Source of the DNA: Polytrichum commune
Lineage: Eukaryota > Streptophyta > Polytrichopsida > Polytrichales > Polytrichaceae
DNA length: 64,000 nucleotides
NCBI GenBank assembly: GCA_950295325.1
Contig: OX485804.1
Location: forward strand, 33,296,001 to 33,360,000
Direction of reading: 5' to 3'
The notes below the pieces were generated by a model. That model did not search any database, was not told the origin of the DNA, and worked only from the letters and a program-made list of their open reading frames with translations. The stretch's first letter is position 1. The number at the start of each line of letters is the position of its first letter. The translations under genes and the position numbers were made by a program. Of this stretch, positions 9,051 to 19,607 are shown in pieces.

Positions 9051-11320
9051 CTAACCTTATCAAGGACGTCTTCACCGGAAGAAACCACCTATTCTAGAGG
9101 GTAGACGTAAAGGGGTGGGTAAGTATTATAAAGAGGACCTAGAAATAACATCCGGAGAGGCACACTCCGGAAAAAGGCTAAGAATGTCTCCAAAGACCAA
9201 ATATCCGGAAATTAGGATTTCCGGAAATTTGGCTAAGGAAGAGGAAATAAGCAGGTACGGAGAGTTTTAGACCTCCTACACTTCACAGAATCCCTGGACG
9301 ATACTAGGGTCATCCGGACAACCCGGATTTGGCACTTAAAACCGCCAATCCGAATCTTTTGGTGTTCGCGTGTTCCCACATTTGGCAGTCCGGAGGAGAC
9401 GACGGCGAGGCGTGGGCCATAGGGGCCTTGCCCCTACTCGGAGTTGCCTCTCGATCCGAAGTCTGATGCTGGATCGGTGTCCTAGCCCTGTCCGGAGTCC
9501 GGGACCGATCCGAGTTCTGCGGAACAGGGGACTGGCCTCTTCCGGATTTGACCGACCCGGTACTCTTCCTCCTCACCTGGGGAGAACGGACCCCTTCCAG
9601 AGCTCTCCCGGAACTAGCCGGCCGAGAGCCTCCTCCCTGCTGGCTGGGTCCTGCAGACGTTGGCGGGTTCTGAACTAGAGCGACCTCACCAACTACCTCG
9701 TACAGGGTTCCGGTAGGTGACCCAGGCGGACCCGGATAGAGTACCCGCCGGGGTGTTCCGCTTGGCGGAACCACCCTCTGGATTTCCGCCAGGAGATCTT
9801 TCATCGTCCGTGAGTACTTCACGAGGATGGGAAGGGTCTGCCTGGCGGAAGCGGGTTCTCCGGACTCCATCATCCGGTCGTAGAGATGCGCCTTGTTGAC
9901 GATCTCTGCCGGATGCCCCACCAGCTCCCGGATCCGGCTGAAGAGCACTGCCTGCTCCGCGTGGTACTTCCGGATCTCTTCGCTCTTCTGACTCAGCTCC
10001 TGAGTCATGGCCGCTACCTGCGCGGTGAGATGGGCGTTCTCCGTCTTGGCCTGCTCCAGCTCCTTCCTGTCCGCCCTCTTTGCCAACTCTCGGAGAATAT
10101 TTTCGGGTCCGCAGTCGTCCAGAGCATGGTTCGCTCCTCGGACGATGTGTTCCAGCCGGTAGTACTGGTTCTGCAGGTCCTCCATCCCTCCTGGATCCGT
10201 TTGAAGGGATTCTCCGGAAAGTCCCAAGCGGATAGATCCACATTCCGCCATGTGGTCTCCCGGCTGGGTCCGGCTTCCGAATGATGGTGAGGGGGAGGAG
10301 GAGAGAGTGGCCTCGAGACGGTTGGCGGCGGGCTTCCAGGTGACGAGGGAGGTGCTTCCGGTAGAATTGGGTCGCTGGAAGTCTCCGTCTCGAGGTCTCC
10401 GGCTTCCGGGAGTAGCTTGTAGGTGACCTCGTCCGCCGCTATCGTTAGCAGGTCCTCCTCCTCCGCCAAGATGCAGTCGAAGTGCTGGTAGAGGTGCAAA
10501 ATGAAGGGGGAGAGAAAGGAGGGTTTCCGGCCAATGTGGGGGAGGGCCCGCCCGACTATCTCCTGGATGATCAAACCCCAGTTCACGGGCCGGACTCCGG
10601 ACATGGCACCGAACAGGGTGTTAGCCATGGTGAGGCTAATCCGCTTCGGTTTGTCCGGATTGAGGATGGGCAGGAGAAATTCAAGTACCCTCCTCTCCCT
10701 CAGGTTCCGGCTTCCCGGGATGGAAGCCGTCTTTTGGATCCGCATCCCCTCTGAACTTTCAGGCGAACAGGCCGTCATGGCGGCCTGCCCACCCCTCTGC
10801 AATCCCCCTAGGAAACCCGTAGACCCTGTTCCAAGTATCCGGAGTCCAATTTTCCGGATCCCTCCTCTTTGTTCCTAGCCACTGATTTCCTCTCTCGAAT
10901 TTGAACTCACGTAGGGTATCTTCCGCCCTGAGGTTCCAGGGTTTGGAGAGCAATCCCGCGCAGCCCATAACCCGGAGATCTTCCGCGAGCTCCTGCAGCT
11001 CCCTATCCTCCCTCGGAATTGCAGGGGTGAGGGCTTTGAGCGGAATCGGAATGGGTTCCCGCTGATCCTCTTCCCGTGCTTCCGGCATTTTCCTCTCCTT
11101 TCTACTTTCCAGCTTGAAAACTCTCTCTCTCTTCCGGATTCCCTCTTTTTTTTAACTGCTACAGAGTCCCGGCAAGCCAACTGCCGGTGACTGAAAAAAT
11201 GAGGGAGTCCCAGCAATCCAACTGCTGGCGGCTCAAAAGGACGACAATCTCACCACTCGTTCTCTCAACAAATTTGTCTTTTGTGAATTAGAAAAAAAAT
11301 GGGAAGGAGAAGGGAGAGAC

Positions 11321-11330
11321 CCTTAAATAC
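11321..11330 (-). promoter_or_regulatory. TATA box of E2 gene
   Basis: GTATTTAAGG on the minus strand, about 235 bp upstream of the E2 ATG at 11088. It is conserved in position with the E1 box at 4689. Confidence 0.45.
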
Positions 11331-11717
11331 CCTTTCTCCTCTTCCTTCCCCTGTTACCGTTGGGGTTAACGGAAGACGGTTACAACCGTCTTCCGACGGT
11401 TTGCCCTCAACCGTCATAAACCCGTTGTAACCGCTACTTCCGGTCCGTTGGGTAATCTTGGCGCGTCCGTTACTTGGTCTGGACCAGCGGTTCGGACCAT
11501 GATTAAACGGTCCGCCAATCCAATTTGACGGACCGGTCATAATACTCATTTTAATTCGTTTTATCGCACAAGGCGGATTGAGAATGCCTTATTTCCTAGT
11601 ACAATTAATTTATCCTAAGAGACCCTATTATCCTCATACAAGCAGGGTAAAATACAGAAATTGAATCCGTATTTCCGTATTTCCGTCTTTCCGTCGAATT
11701 TGGACTCCCACATCCCA

Positions 11718-13377
11718 CAAACAGCTGAGGCAAAGCCATGCGTTACAACAACGTGCGGATGAAACTCCCAGACAACGCAGTGGTTCACGTAGGACACCGA
11801 CGTGGCACACCGGAATCCCAACGCGGACGTTTCAGGCAATGGGAATGGCGGCCCCTCGCCTAAACTAGAACAACACTATAGGAAAATGTATTATCTTGTT
11901 TTATCATACGGATCCCATTGTGCAGAAGCATGGAAACCAGTCCCAGCACCTGCATGGCCCAATACGCGCACTCTGTTGAACGGAAATGGTTTTTGTGGCG
12001 CGTCTTTGAATCGCAGGCCGAATAAATACAAACATGGCAATATGCAATTGTATTTAAGTTCCCAGATTTTTAGTGTTTTTATCTAAAATAAACGGCAGAC
12101 CACCCTGGCGCCAAATACGCGGCAAACTGAACAGAATACAAACTACAGAATACAAATTGTGCCGACGACGACAGAATAAGATAATTATAAAATAGCATAA
12201 ACCCAGCCAAATTCCGGCATGGGACGTAGACACAGTCAATGTCTTTAACCGTGATTGTCAATATACGCATCGGTATTGCCGCCAGCATGTGCGGCTGTAA
12301 ATGCACCGCGGTTCACTTTTGCATACATTTATGGTTTTTTATGGGCGTAGTCAATGTTGGTTGAAAACCACCACACACTCTTTCAACACACAAAAGCAGC
12401 AAAAAAAGTAGCATACCTTCAACAGGCATTTCAGAAAAATAGGACAGTTCCAAGATGACACTACGACGACAGTTGGTGGGAGCTCCCCCCCACTCCACAA
12501 CATGTGTGCTGCTCTCCCCACCCAGTCATTGTGCTGTAATTTTGCTGTGAGAAAGGACCTTGTTTCCTTCTAGTGTATATAGGTTGTTTGGTGGATGGCA
12601 AGATGGTACATATATATATATATATGCAGGGAAAGGGGCCGGGTCTCACCTATAACTTAGAAGCACCTGTCGGACACTACAATCACTACTTCTACACCTA
12701 AGGTATCTCTGCTTTATGTAAAGTTGTTGAACCATCCGCTTGGTCCCGTTTTTAAGTTGATGCATGGGATCATAGATATGAGGACAATATCTATGGATAT
12801 TAATTAGATCCAACTCACTTCAATGCTCTGAGATTTACCCACTTTGAGTTGAGTTCCTGCGTCTTTCTATAGGATGGATGTGAATTACGAGCCTCGGCCC
12901 ATGCCAATATATACGTGCCTGCATGCGGCCAGTGAAAACTTCATTTTCCTTGTTCAACAACCTGTTTAGGAGGGGAGCGTGGAGTGCATTGGCAAGAGAA
13001 TATGTGTTACGTACCCAACCGCAATGAACTTGTTCTTGGACAAGTGGACTTCATAAACATTCAGTATCGCTTCTAATTTGGTTTTAGTATATAGATATGG
13101 CTCCGTGGAAGAAAACACATGTTTATGTTTTGTATGTGCCTCTAGGTTGGGTGGTGAACCTTTAGATCAAGAAATGATTGTTTATTCATGAGATAAGTTT
13201 ATGGTGAGATAAGTGTGATTGTGAATAATCATTTAACTTACTTCAGTAGGGATACATTACAGTGGAATACTTATTGCCTTGCATAAAAAATAAAGCTCTC
13301 CATAGTACATAGAGAGCATTATAACACTAGGCCCTTCGCGAATAGTGCACATGACACTAAATACCATAAACCATGTA
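11718..13377. other. flank of E2 and intergenic sequence
   Basis: 11718 to about 11865 continues the GC-richer sequence broken by E2 and has a short gene-like frame ending near 11861. From about 12050 the sequence is AT-rich. A (TA)n run lies at about 12609-12625. No gene, RNA or element boundary is recognised. Confidence 0.4.
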
Positions 13378-14381
13378 CAGTCCTACCTCTTTAATATGAC
13401 ACATTTGGGAAACGAGAAAAAGGTCGTATTATCGAGGTGTCACATATTCAATAATATGACAAATTGGACTTGGTTGTCACAATAACGAGGTACTTCATAA
13501 CAACACACTTGAGATATTTTTCCACATGTAGAAATGAATATTCTTTCAAATGTATTACAAATATGCAAATTCTCCTCACTAAACCTATGTGGACTTGAAG
13601 AAGGAATCAATAGTCCGCTAATGTTGCCACTTCAAGTTAGCAACATATATCTTATTGAGCTTCTCTATTATGCCCTGCAATTTCATCATATTTGCGGGAG
13701 TGAAGTCTAATGAATTGTCCATAAAAAATGTAGCTAATAGCTGAGCATGTTGTTGAGCATGTTGTTGAGCATCCGTCAGTTTCACAATAGGTGGAGGTCT
13801 CTCATCAACATCTAAAGGGTTTACGGTCTCAGCAGTATGGTCCAAACTAACTGGCTCTATTCTCTGTCCTAAGGCCATATCAACCAGCTCTAACATGCAA
13901 TATTCAGCCTCAATGATGTCTTCACCTTCCATTACCACATACTCTTCAAATGGCATCTCATCTGATCCAAGCTGCAGTTTTGATATAAGAAGGGCCAGGT
14001 CTTCGGACTCCTTGATCAATCTCGATTTTTCTCTTTGGTCCTCATGAGTAGGGTTTTAGAAAGAGAACCTAGTTCCCATGGTTCTCATGTTTATTTCATC
14101 ATTTTACATTTAAACTTCCTTAATCCAAACTTCATATGTATAAGATTTATGAATTAAAAATAAATTATGTACTTATGTATATATAAGTGCGTGGGACCCA
14201 CCATATAACTCCATTTATTACCTCTATAATATGACATTTGGGGGGTCTAGGAGTGTCGTATTAACATTGTCATAGTCGTAGTATAGAGGTAGATTTGAAC
14301 TAGGAAGTTTGGTTTACGAAATTTGTGTCATAATATCGAGGTTGTCGTATTATCGAGTGTCGTATTAAAGAGGTAGGACTG
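13378..14381 (-). mobile_element. pogo-like (Tc1/mariner) deletion derivative
   Basis: Terminal inverted repeats of about 24 bp with one mismatch, beginning CAGTCCTACCTCTTTAAT on each strand, with TA duplicated outside both ends (13376-13377, 14382-14383). CAGT...ACCTC termini, ATAC/ATATGACA subterminal motifs and a TA target are typical of pogo/Tigger-type elements. The 1-kb body keeps only the C-terminal part of a transposase on the minus strand, so it is non-autonomous. Confidence 0.8.
13618..14019 (-). pseudogene. C-terminal remnant of pogo-type transposase
   Basis: 133-codon frame inside the pogo-like element. It has the acidic region typical after the DDE domain of pogo/Tigger transposases (motifs MPFEEYVVMEGEDI and EYCMLELVDMAL) and a short helical end with a duplicated Gln-His repeat (QQHAQQHAQ). 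The DNA-binding and catalytic domains are missing. Assignment rests on motif resemblance plus the element's pogo-type termini. Confidence 0.6.
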
Positions 14382-14383
14382 TA

Positions 14384-15070
14384 GACTAATTCATGATCTC
14401 TTGTATTATTTAGGGAATGAAATCATCTAAAATATAAAAATATATTTTCAATTTATAGAACACTTCACTACGTTCTCACCTTCTTAATCGACAAGTTCAG
14501 AAATATACCACAAACCCCTAGCCTTAATTACAACACCCTAATGTCCATGGTGCCGGTCTTCCTCCCCCTACATACCTAAGGGTGCTTACCCGAATATAGC
14601 ATGCTCACATACCCCAATTGGACCGACATAAATACATTGGCAACTCACCCAACACTTTCCCACCTCTCCGGTCTTGATCTAGACCAGATTGCACGGGTCT
14701 TAGTCCTCTACATACATAAGTGCCTGATGACTTTAGGATAATTCTTTAGGGTGAGGTTCCATGTAGACCGCTCGCCCACCAGATTCTAGTGTGAAAAAAC
14801 TCTAGAACCGCACCCTAAGACCACTCACTTTCCACCTTGGCTCCTGAATTGGTCCCAAAATTTTCGAACATTGCCGGTGGCTACCTAGTGGACTTGAGTC
14901 AACGCTTCTGCTTAAAGAACTTCCCTTGCAGGAGGGATAACAATCGAGTGGGCTCTCAGTGAGCCTTCCCTGAGCCTAACTTAGCCACCCTGGACATGAA
15001 TTTTAAAGAGCCAAAACCATGATTATCTTAATGCAGAATGTAATTGCAGTGGGAGTTGTCAAGCTTCATG
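14384..15070. other. intergenic, nothing recognised
   Basis: A short AT-rich part to about 14480 is followed by a C/T-rich stretch (about 14510-14960) without a supportable ORF or terminal repeats. Confidence 0.4.
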
Positions 15071-15339
15071 CACTACTAGGAAGAGGGGTCTTTTTCCACA
15101 CCACAAAGACAGTAAATTAACATTTTTCTGCAACCAACACACATGTCATGAAGGTTGCAGCCACTGTGGACATACTGTCATCCTGGACCAGTCTTATTAT
15201 CTAACACAAACAGGACGTCATAACCATGTCGTGGTTTTAGCAAGTAATTTTTACCAGCGGCGGTAAATTATGATTATGGGTAAATTTTAGAGGTAATTTA
15301 ATTTAATTTAATATATTTTTATATCTCATTAAAAGTTAT

Positions 15340-15535
15340 ATATGGTTGGTAGGTCCGCACCTTCTAAACCACCCAAATAGGTATAACCTTCAACCTACCA
15401 CTCACCTACAAGGATAGGCTACCTATCACTCACCTATGTGGCAAGGTCAAGGGCGGCAACCAAGGGATTCAAACCTTGCACCTTGAGGCATCCACACGTG
15501 TGCCTTAGCCACTAAATCATCACATCACACATAAT
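15340..15535 (-). repeat. tRNA-derived SINE-like segment, copy 1
   Basis: On the minus strand, TAGTGGCTAAGGCAC matches an RNA polymerase III A box and GGTTTGAATCC, about 45 bp further on, matches a B box. The body then runs to about 15340. Copy 2 lies at 18130-18715. Confidence 0.5.
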
Positions 15536-15584
15536 ATACATGGAGTGCTTCAAACCTTTTTAGACTAAGGCCACTATTTTCCCT

Positions 15585-15960
15585 CTACTACCTATTATAT
15601 ACAATATATAATTTATTGTCTTCTTTTTATAATTTATTGTCTAATATTTACTATCTAATATTTATTATTTATTTCCCACTATTTATTGTTCTCTGCTCAC
15701 TATTTACTTTTTGCTGCCTACTATTTACTATTTATAGATTATTTACGGTCTGCTATTTATTATTTACTTTTTATAGTATATTATTTACTATTGACCATAC
15801 ATTATTATTATTTACATACTATTATATATTATTTACTGTTTAAAATATATTATTTACTGTTTATAGTATGTTTTATTTTTATTTTTTATGATATATTATT
15901 TACTATTTATGTTCTATGATTTATAATTGATTATTTACTATGAAATATATAGGTTTCATT
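15585..15960. repeat. AT-rich low-complexity core
   Basis: Imperfect repeats of TATTTACTATTTA type. The apparent open frames here are a product of the repeat and are not coding. It is the same kind of core as at 18770-19310. Confidence 0.75.
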
Positions 15961-16265
15961 ATTTACAGTGTACTATTACAATACTTTAATGTCGGATGAA
16001 TGAAAGATACACTTGTATGCGGTAATTGCCCCTCTCCTACCTTAGGAATTAATGAAGAAGGTGACTCACATCTAGGTCTAGATCTAGCCAGAAGATCTAT
16101 AAAACTAAATAAAGATAGAACATGATTCCTCCATGGACCTTTTGCATGACATTAGAGTGACACAACTCCCACACATGCAAGAAATATGTCACGGAGCTCA
16201 AAACTCCAACATGAAAGTTTTTTATGTCATGGGCCACATGTCAAAGTGACCTTCCTTCCACTACC

Positions 16266-17885
16266 GTAGCACCATAGCTGGTTCATGCAAAAATAATTCC
16301 CAAAAAAAAAACCAAAAAAAAAACCAAAAAAAATCAGAAATTATGAGTCCAATCAAATGAATAAGTGAAAATTTACATTAGAAAAATAACAAAAAATGGA
16401 AAATTTGGACTCTTCTAAGCTCCAACCACATCAACGTGTTATAAGAGGCTGCATGATTACGCGTTAATGGCTCAGCGTCTTGCTCACGAGCTTCACGAGG
16501 TTGCTCAAGTCACGGGACAAAAACGCCGAGCACTCCCCAACACTACCCATAAAATGCCTTGCCTTCATCTTGCTTAGTAAGTGTAAGAGGAGGGGCTCAT
16601 GAGGGCAAAGAGACCCAAGGCTTATACACAGGGAGCGGCTCTGCCAACCTATACCTAACCATCGTTTTTGTGCTTTTATATTTGCAAATCATGTTGTTCT
16701 CATTCATTAAGGGGTTAAGATACACATTGTTGGATTTTGTGTTGAGAGTGTGGGATGGCTTGAATCTGCTTTGTACATGGTTGGTTGATTTGAAGCAACA
16801 ATCTGATCAACATGCCACAGCTGAGCTTGAGCGAAAGATGTCCCTACGCTACTGCAAGGTTAAATTTTTGGTAAGCTAGTGATTATGTGCATCACATATT
16901 ACTCTGCTTTGGAGTTGAATGAGGGAGGACCTAAACCCTTGATTCTTCACATCTTTAGTTTAGCAGTTTCACAACCAAAAGTCATGAATACTATGTCACT
17001 AGAATTTGGGTTCACTCAATTGATAAGGTAGAGTCCGGTGATTGACTTATTACAAAGAGGAGAAAAATTGAGCGCATAATCAGGCGAACAGAAAAAGCAG
17101 CAAAGAGCATTGTTGGACCACCCATCTGAGGATAGTACACAGCAGCTCGCAAACCTTGCTGAACAACTTCATCTCCTCAAAGAAGATCTTGAGTATGTTC
17201 GAGTATGTCATTTAGATACTCTCACTTCCTTCCGAGTCTCGAGCCTTAAGAGTTCAAGATAGCCATGAGTTGTATCTTTTTGCATTATGGACTAGTATGG
17301 ATATATGCAGGTTGGGGGAACAGACGAATCTTGTTCGTACACATCAATCTTGTTATAGTTTGAGGTGTTTATTGTGTAACCTTATTTGCTTGTTTCCTTT
17401 GGTTGAGAAGCTGGTGGCATTGATTTCAAGTGTTGTTCTAGTTTGAATGCTTGTTGCGTCAGTTGGTGTTCTTGGGTTAGAAGTCTCTATCTATATCCAT
17501 CTCCCTCTCTTCCTTGCTAATAGGGATAAAAGAAAAATCAACCCGTCGTTGTTTTGGTGCCATTTCTAACACTCTTCTCACACTTATCAAAGTGCAAATA
17601 CATACAAAAGACCTAACACATACATTGTGCAAAGATGAACAAGAGCCGCACTAAGTAAAGTTAAGGTGGATACTTAGGTCTAAGGCCAAGAAGCCGCCAC
17701 GAATGAATGAAAAAAACAACAACCTACTTGCACAACTGCTGGACCTCAACGAAAAAACGAATTAATCTTTTAAAAATCATAGGATTGACGAAATTGCATA
17801 AATTATATTTTTCGTTGACGAACCTTATTTTTCAAAAAATAAATAAATATTCGTTTTGAGGTGCACGAACCAGCTATGGTGCTAC
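16266..17885 (+). mobile_element. inverted-repeat-bounded segment carrying a captured gene fragment
   Basis: The ends are inverted copies of GTAGCACCATAGCTGGTTC (left at 16266, right at 17867-17885). The left end is preceded by CACTACC and the right end followed by AGTACTAG, so a CACTA-type element whose outermost bases have diverged is possible. It lies between the two CACTA-like copies and contains an EFG1-like gene fragment. No transposase is present. Confidence 0.55.
16785..17206 (+). pseudogene. captured fragment resembling rRNA-processing protein EFG1
   Basis: Three coding blocks resemble EFG1, a nucleolar factor of 18S rRNA processing. The first ends at 16870 before GTAAG (motif ELERKMSLRYCKVKF). 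The second starts at 17058 after an AG (RRKIERIIRRTEKAAKS). The third, in another frame, has QLANLAEQLHLLKEDLEYVR. The order and the pairing of RYxKVKF with RRKIERIIRR and EDLEYV match the EFG1 family as I know it. The preserved intron implies DNA-level capture rather than retroposition. A frameshift/stop near 17129 and the missing ends make it non-functional. Assignment is from memory of the family. Confidence 0.5.
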
Positions 17886-18129
17886 AGTACTAGGAAAGGG
17901 GGTCCATTTGCACACCACAAGGATAGTAAAATCAACATTTTTCTGCAACCAAGACACATGTCATGAAGGTTGCAGCCATTGTGGACACCGTGTCATCCTG
18001 GACCAGTCCTATTATATAACACAAATAATTATATATATATATATATATCAGATAAATATAAATATAAATATATAGTTCAGAGGTAATTTAATATAAATAT
18101 AAATAGAATTAAATAGAATTAAAAATCAT

Positions 18130-18715
18130 ATATGGGTGGTTGGTAGGTCCGCACCTTCTAACCCCTCCCAGGTAGGTATAACCTTCAACCTATACCTCAC
18201 CTACAAGAGTAGGCTACCCTACCACTCACCTAGGTGGCAAGGCCAAGGGTGGCGGCCAAGGGGTTTGAACCTTGCACCTAAGGTAGGGGTGGCAATTTCC
18301 GTGCGGGTCCTAAAGTCGACCCCTATGTCGGAAGCACCTATCTAGGTGCTTTTACATGGGTTTGCAAAAGCACCTATCAAGATGTTTTTACCGTTCACAG
18401 CGCTGCTAGCATTTCATTGGCTGCCAACGGTCGGTTTTAGAAATTCACCTTGTGGATATACCACGTACCCTATGTGCGAGTGTTGGTCACTCTACAAGGT
18501 TTCCTTTAAAAATTTGTAGGAAATCATAAACATGCTGGAAAATTTTGATTTTTTCATAGTTGCTCTTGCACGAGCTTTGCGGAGCGCTCAAAATTTATAA
18601 AAAAAATAGTTTCAGCATCCCAACTAGGCACATCTGAAATTTGGATGGAAATTGCCACCCCTACCTTAGTGACACCCACACATGTGCCTTAGCCACTAAG
18701 TCATCACATCACACA
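18130..18715 (-). repeat. SINE-like segment, copy 2, split by a foldback element
   Basis: The B-box side (GGTTCAAACCCC-type, 18240-18277) and A-box side (TTAGTGGCTAAGGCACATG, 18670-18710) of the copy-1 SINE are separated by the 18278-18669 insertion. Confidence 0.5.
18278..18669. mobile_element. 392-bp foldback MITE inside the SINE
   Basis: A perfect inverted repeat of 23 bp at both ends begins CTAAGGTAGGGGTGGCAA. The corresponding position in SINE copy 1 lacks it. The sequence inside contains further short inverted repeats. A GGGGTGGCAA-type terminus recalls hAT MITEs, but no 8-bp duplication can be read, so the class is open. Confidence 0.7.
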
Positions 18716-18769
18716 TGATATATATGGAGTGCTTAAAACCTTTCTAGACTAAGGCCATTATTTTCTCTC

Positions 18770-19310
18770 TACTACCTACTACTTACTGTATATAATTTAC
18801 TGCCTTCATTTGATTATTTACTGTCTAATATTTACTGTCTGATATTTATTTACTGCATATAATTTACTGCCTTCCTTTGACTATTTACTGTCTGATATTT
18901 ATTGTCTGATATTTACTATGTAATATTTATTTTTTGATATTTACTATTTACGATTTATTATTTATTGCCCACTATTTGTTGTTTTCTGCCCATTATTTAC
19001 TATTTACTATCTATTATTTACTTTTTATTGTCTATTATTTACTTTTTATAGATTATTATTTACTATTTACGGTCTTCTATTATTATTATTTACATTTATA
19101 GTATATCATTTACTATTTACCGTCTATTATTATTATTATTATTATTATTTAATATCATTATCTATTTTTAATGTTTAATGTTTAATGTTTAATGTTTAAA
19201 CTATCTTATTTACTATTTAGAGTCTGTTATTATTAATTTATTGTTTATAATATATGATTTACTATTTATTATGAAATATATAGAGTTTATTATTTACGAT
19301 CTATTATTAC
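18770..19310. repeat. AT-rich low-complexity core, copy 2
   Basis: Runs of TATTTACTATTTACTG, ATTATT and a short TTTAATG tandem. The counterpart of 15585-15960. Confidence 0.75.
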
Positions 19311-19607
19311 AATGCTTTAATGTTGGATGAATGAAAGATACACTTGTATGCGGTAATTGCCTCTCTCCTACCTTAATAATTAATGAAGAAGGTGACTCAC
19401 ATCTAGGTGTAGATCTACCTAGAAGATCTATAAAACTAAAGATCGAACATTCCTTCACGGACCTTTTGCATGACATGAAAGTGACATAACTCCCCACACA
19501 TGCAAGAAATATGTCACGGAGCTCAAAACTCCAACATGAAAGTTTTTCATGTCATGGGCCACATGTCAAAGAGGACCACTTTCCTTGTAGTACTGGTCCT
19601 TGTAGTG

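Larger units (their letters stand above)
4261..9380 (+). mobile_element. element E1, sister copy inserted in E2
   Basis: TGTGGGAGTCC...GTGTTCCCACA with a 7-bp terminal inverted repeat and target duplication TTTGG. Minus the E3 insertion it is about 4.14 kb. In order it holds a GC-rich leader with TATA box (4689), ORF start (4933), E3 insertion (6645-7620), ORF end (7986), GC hairpin (8153), AATAAA (8277), then about 1.1 kb of TCCGGA-rich sequence containing a tandem duplication of about 285 bp. By eye the first 670 and last 1,100 bases share no long direct repeat, so it is not an ordinary complete LTR element. TG...CA ends with a 5-bp duplication are what retroviral-type integrases leave, so a giant solo LTR, or a gene-bearing unit moved in trans by an LTR-element integrase, are the two readings I favour. 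Confidence 0.8.
3911..11088 (-). pseudogene. E2-encoded gag-like/plant-transposon-like protein, split and frameshifted
   Basis: This is a homologue of the E1 protein. It starts at ATG 11088, is interrupted by the E1 insertion between 9386 and 4255, and ends at about 3911. Compared with E1 it has a TGA where E1 has GGG (near 10756), a 2-bp loss shortly after, a 1-bp loss near 10200, and a further frameshift in the C-terminal part (4273-3911). Across the E1 insertion the frame reads on (Asp-Cys-Gln-Met-Val-Ser-Pro), so E1 landed inside a coding sequence. Order of regions: basic N-terminus, helical domain (motif GAMSGVRPVNWG), Pro-rich linker, coiled coil, Ser/Arg/Pro-rich tail. No catalytic motif is visible. 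Confidence 0.7.
2525..11712 (-). mobile_element. element E2, outermost TG...CA element of the nest
   Basis: Read on the minus strand, E2 runs from 11712 (TGTGGGAGTCC) to 2525 (CGTGTTCCCACA), with a 7-bp terminal inverted repeat TGTGGGA and 5-bp target duplication TCCCA. Its body is 11712-9386 plus 4260-2525; the rest is the inserted sister element E1. Removing E1 leaves about 4.06 kb, close to E1's own length. Contents in its own direction are a GC-rich leader with a TATA box, an ORF from 11088, a poly(A) signal near 3624, and a 3' part packed with TCCGGA motifs. I see no long direct repeats at its ends and no transposase, reverse transcriptase or integrase. It is either a giant solo LTR carrying a gene or an inverted-repeat element moved in trans. 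The ORF is more damaged than that of E1, which fits E2 being older. Confidence 0.75.
15071..16262. mobile_element. CACTA-like non-autonomous unit, copy 1
   Basis: Begins CACTACTAGGAAGAGGGGTC. The whole unit is matched by a second copy at 17885-19607: a shared start, a SINE-like segment, an AT-rich TTTACTATTTA-type core, and a shared end block (CACGGAGCTCAAAACTCCAA). The CACTA start is the basis for the class. The right end is not clean because another inverted-repeat segment abuts it at about 16259. No transposase is present. Confidence 0.5.
17885..19607. mobile_element. CACTA-like non-autonomous unit, copy 2
   Basis: Parallels copy 1 (15071-16262) from CAGTACTAGGAAAGGGGGTC to the block ending near 19607, where CCTTGTAGTACTGGTCCTTGTAGTG would read CACTACAAGG on the other strand. 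It is longer than copy 1 mainly because of the 392-bp foldback at 18278-18669. No 3-bp target duplication can be confirmed. Confidence 0.45.

Noticed and set aside
15440-15530. Functional tRNA gene
   Set aside because: A and B box motifs are present but the cloverleaf cannot be formed convincingly and the sequence is part of a repeated unit, so a SINE is more likely.
15616-15919. Hydrophobic, Tyr/Leu/Phe-rich ORFs resembling membrane proteins
   Set aside because: They are translations of the TATTTACTATTTA low-complexity repeat.
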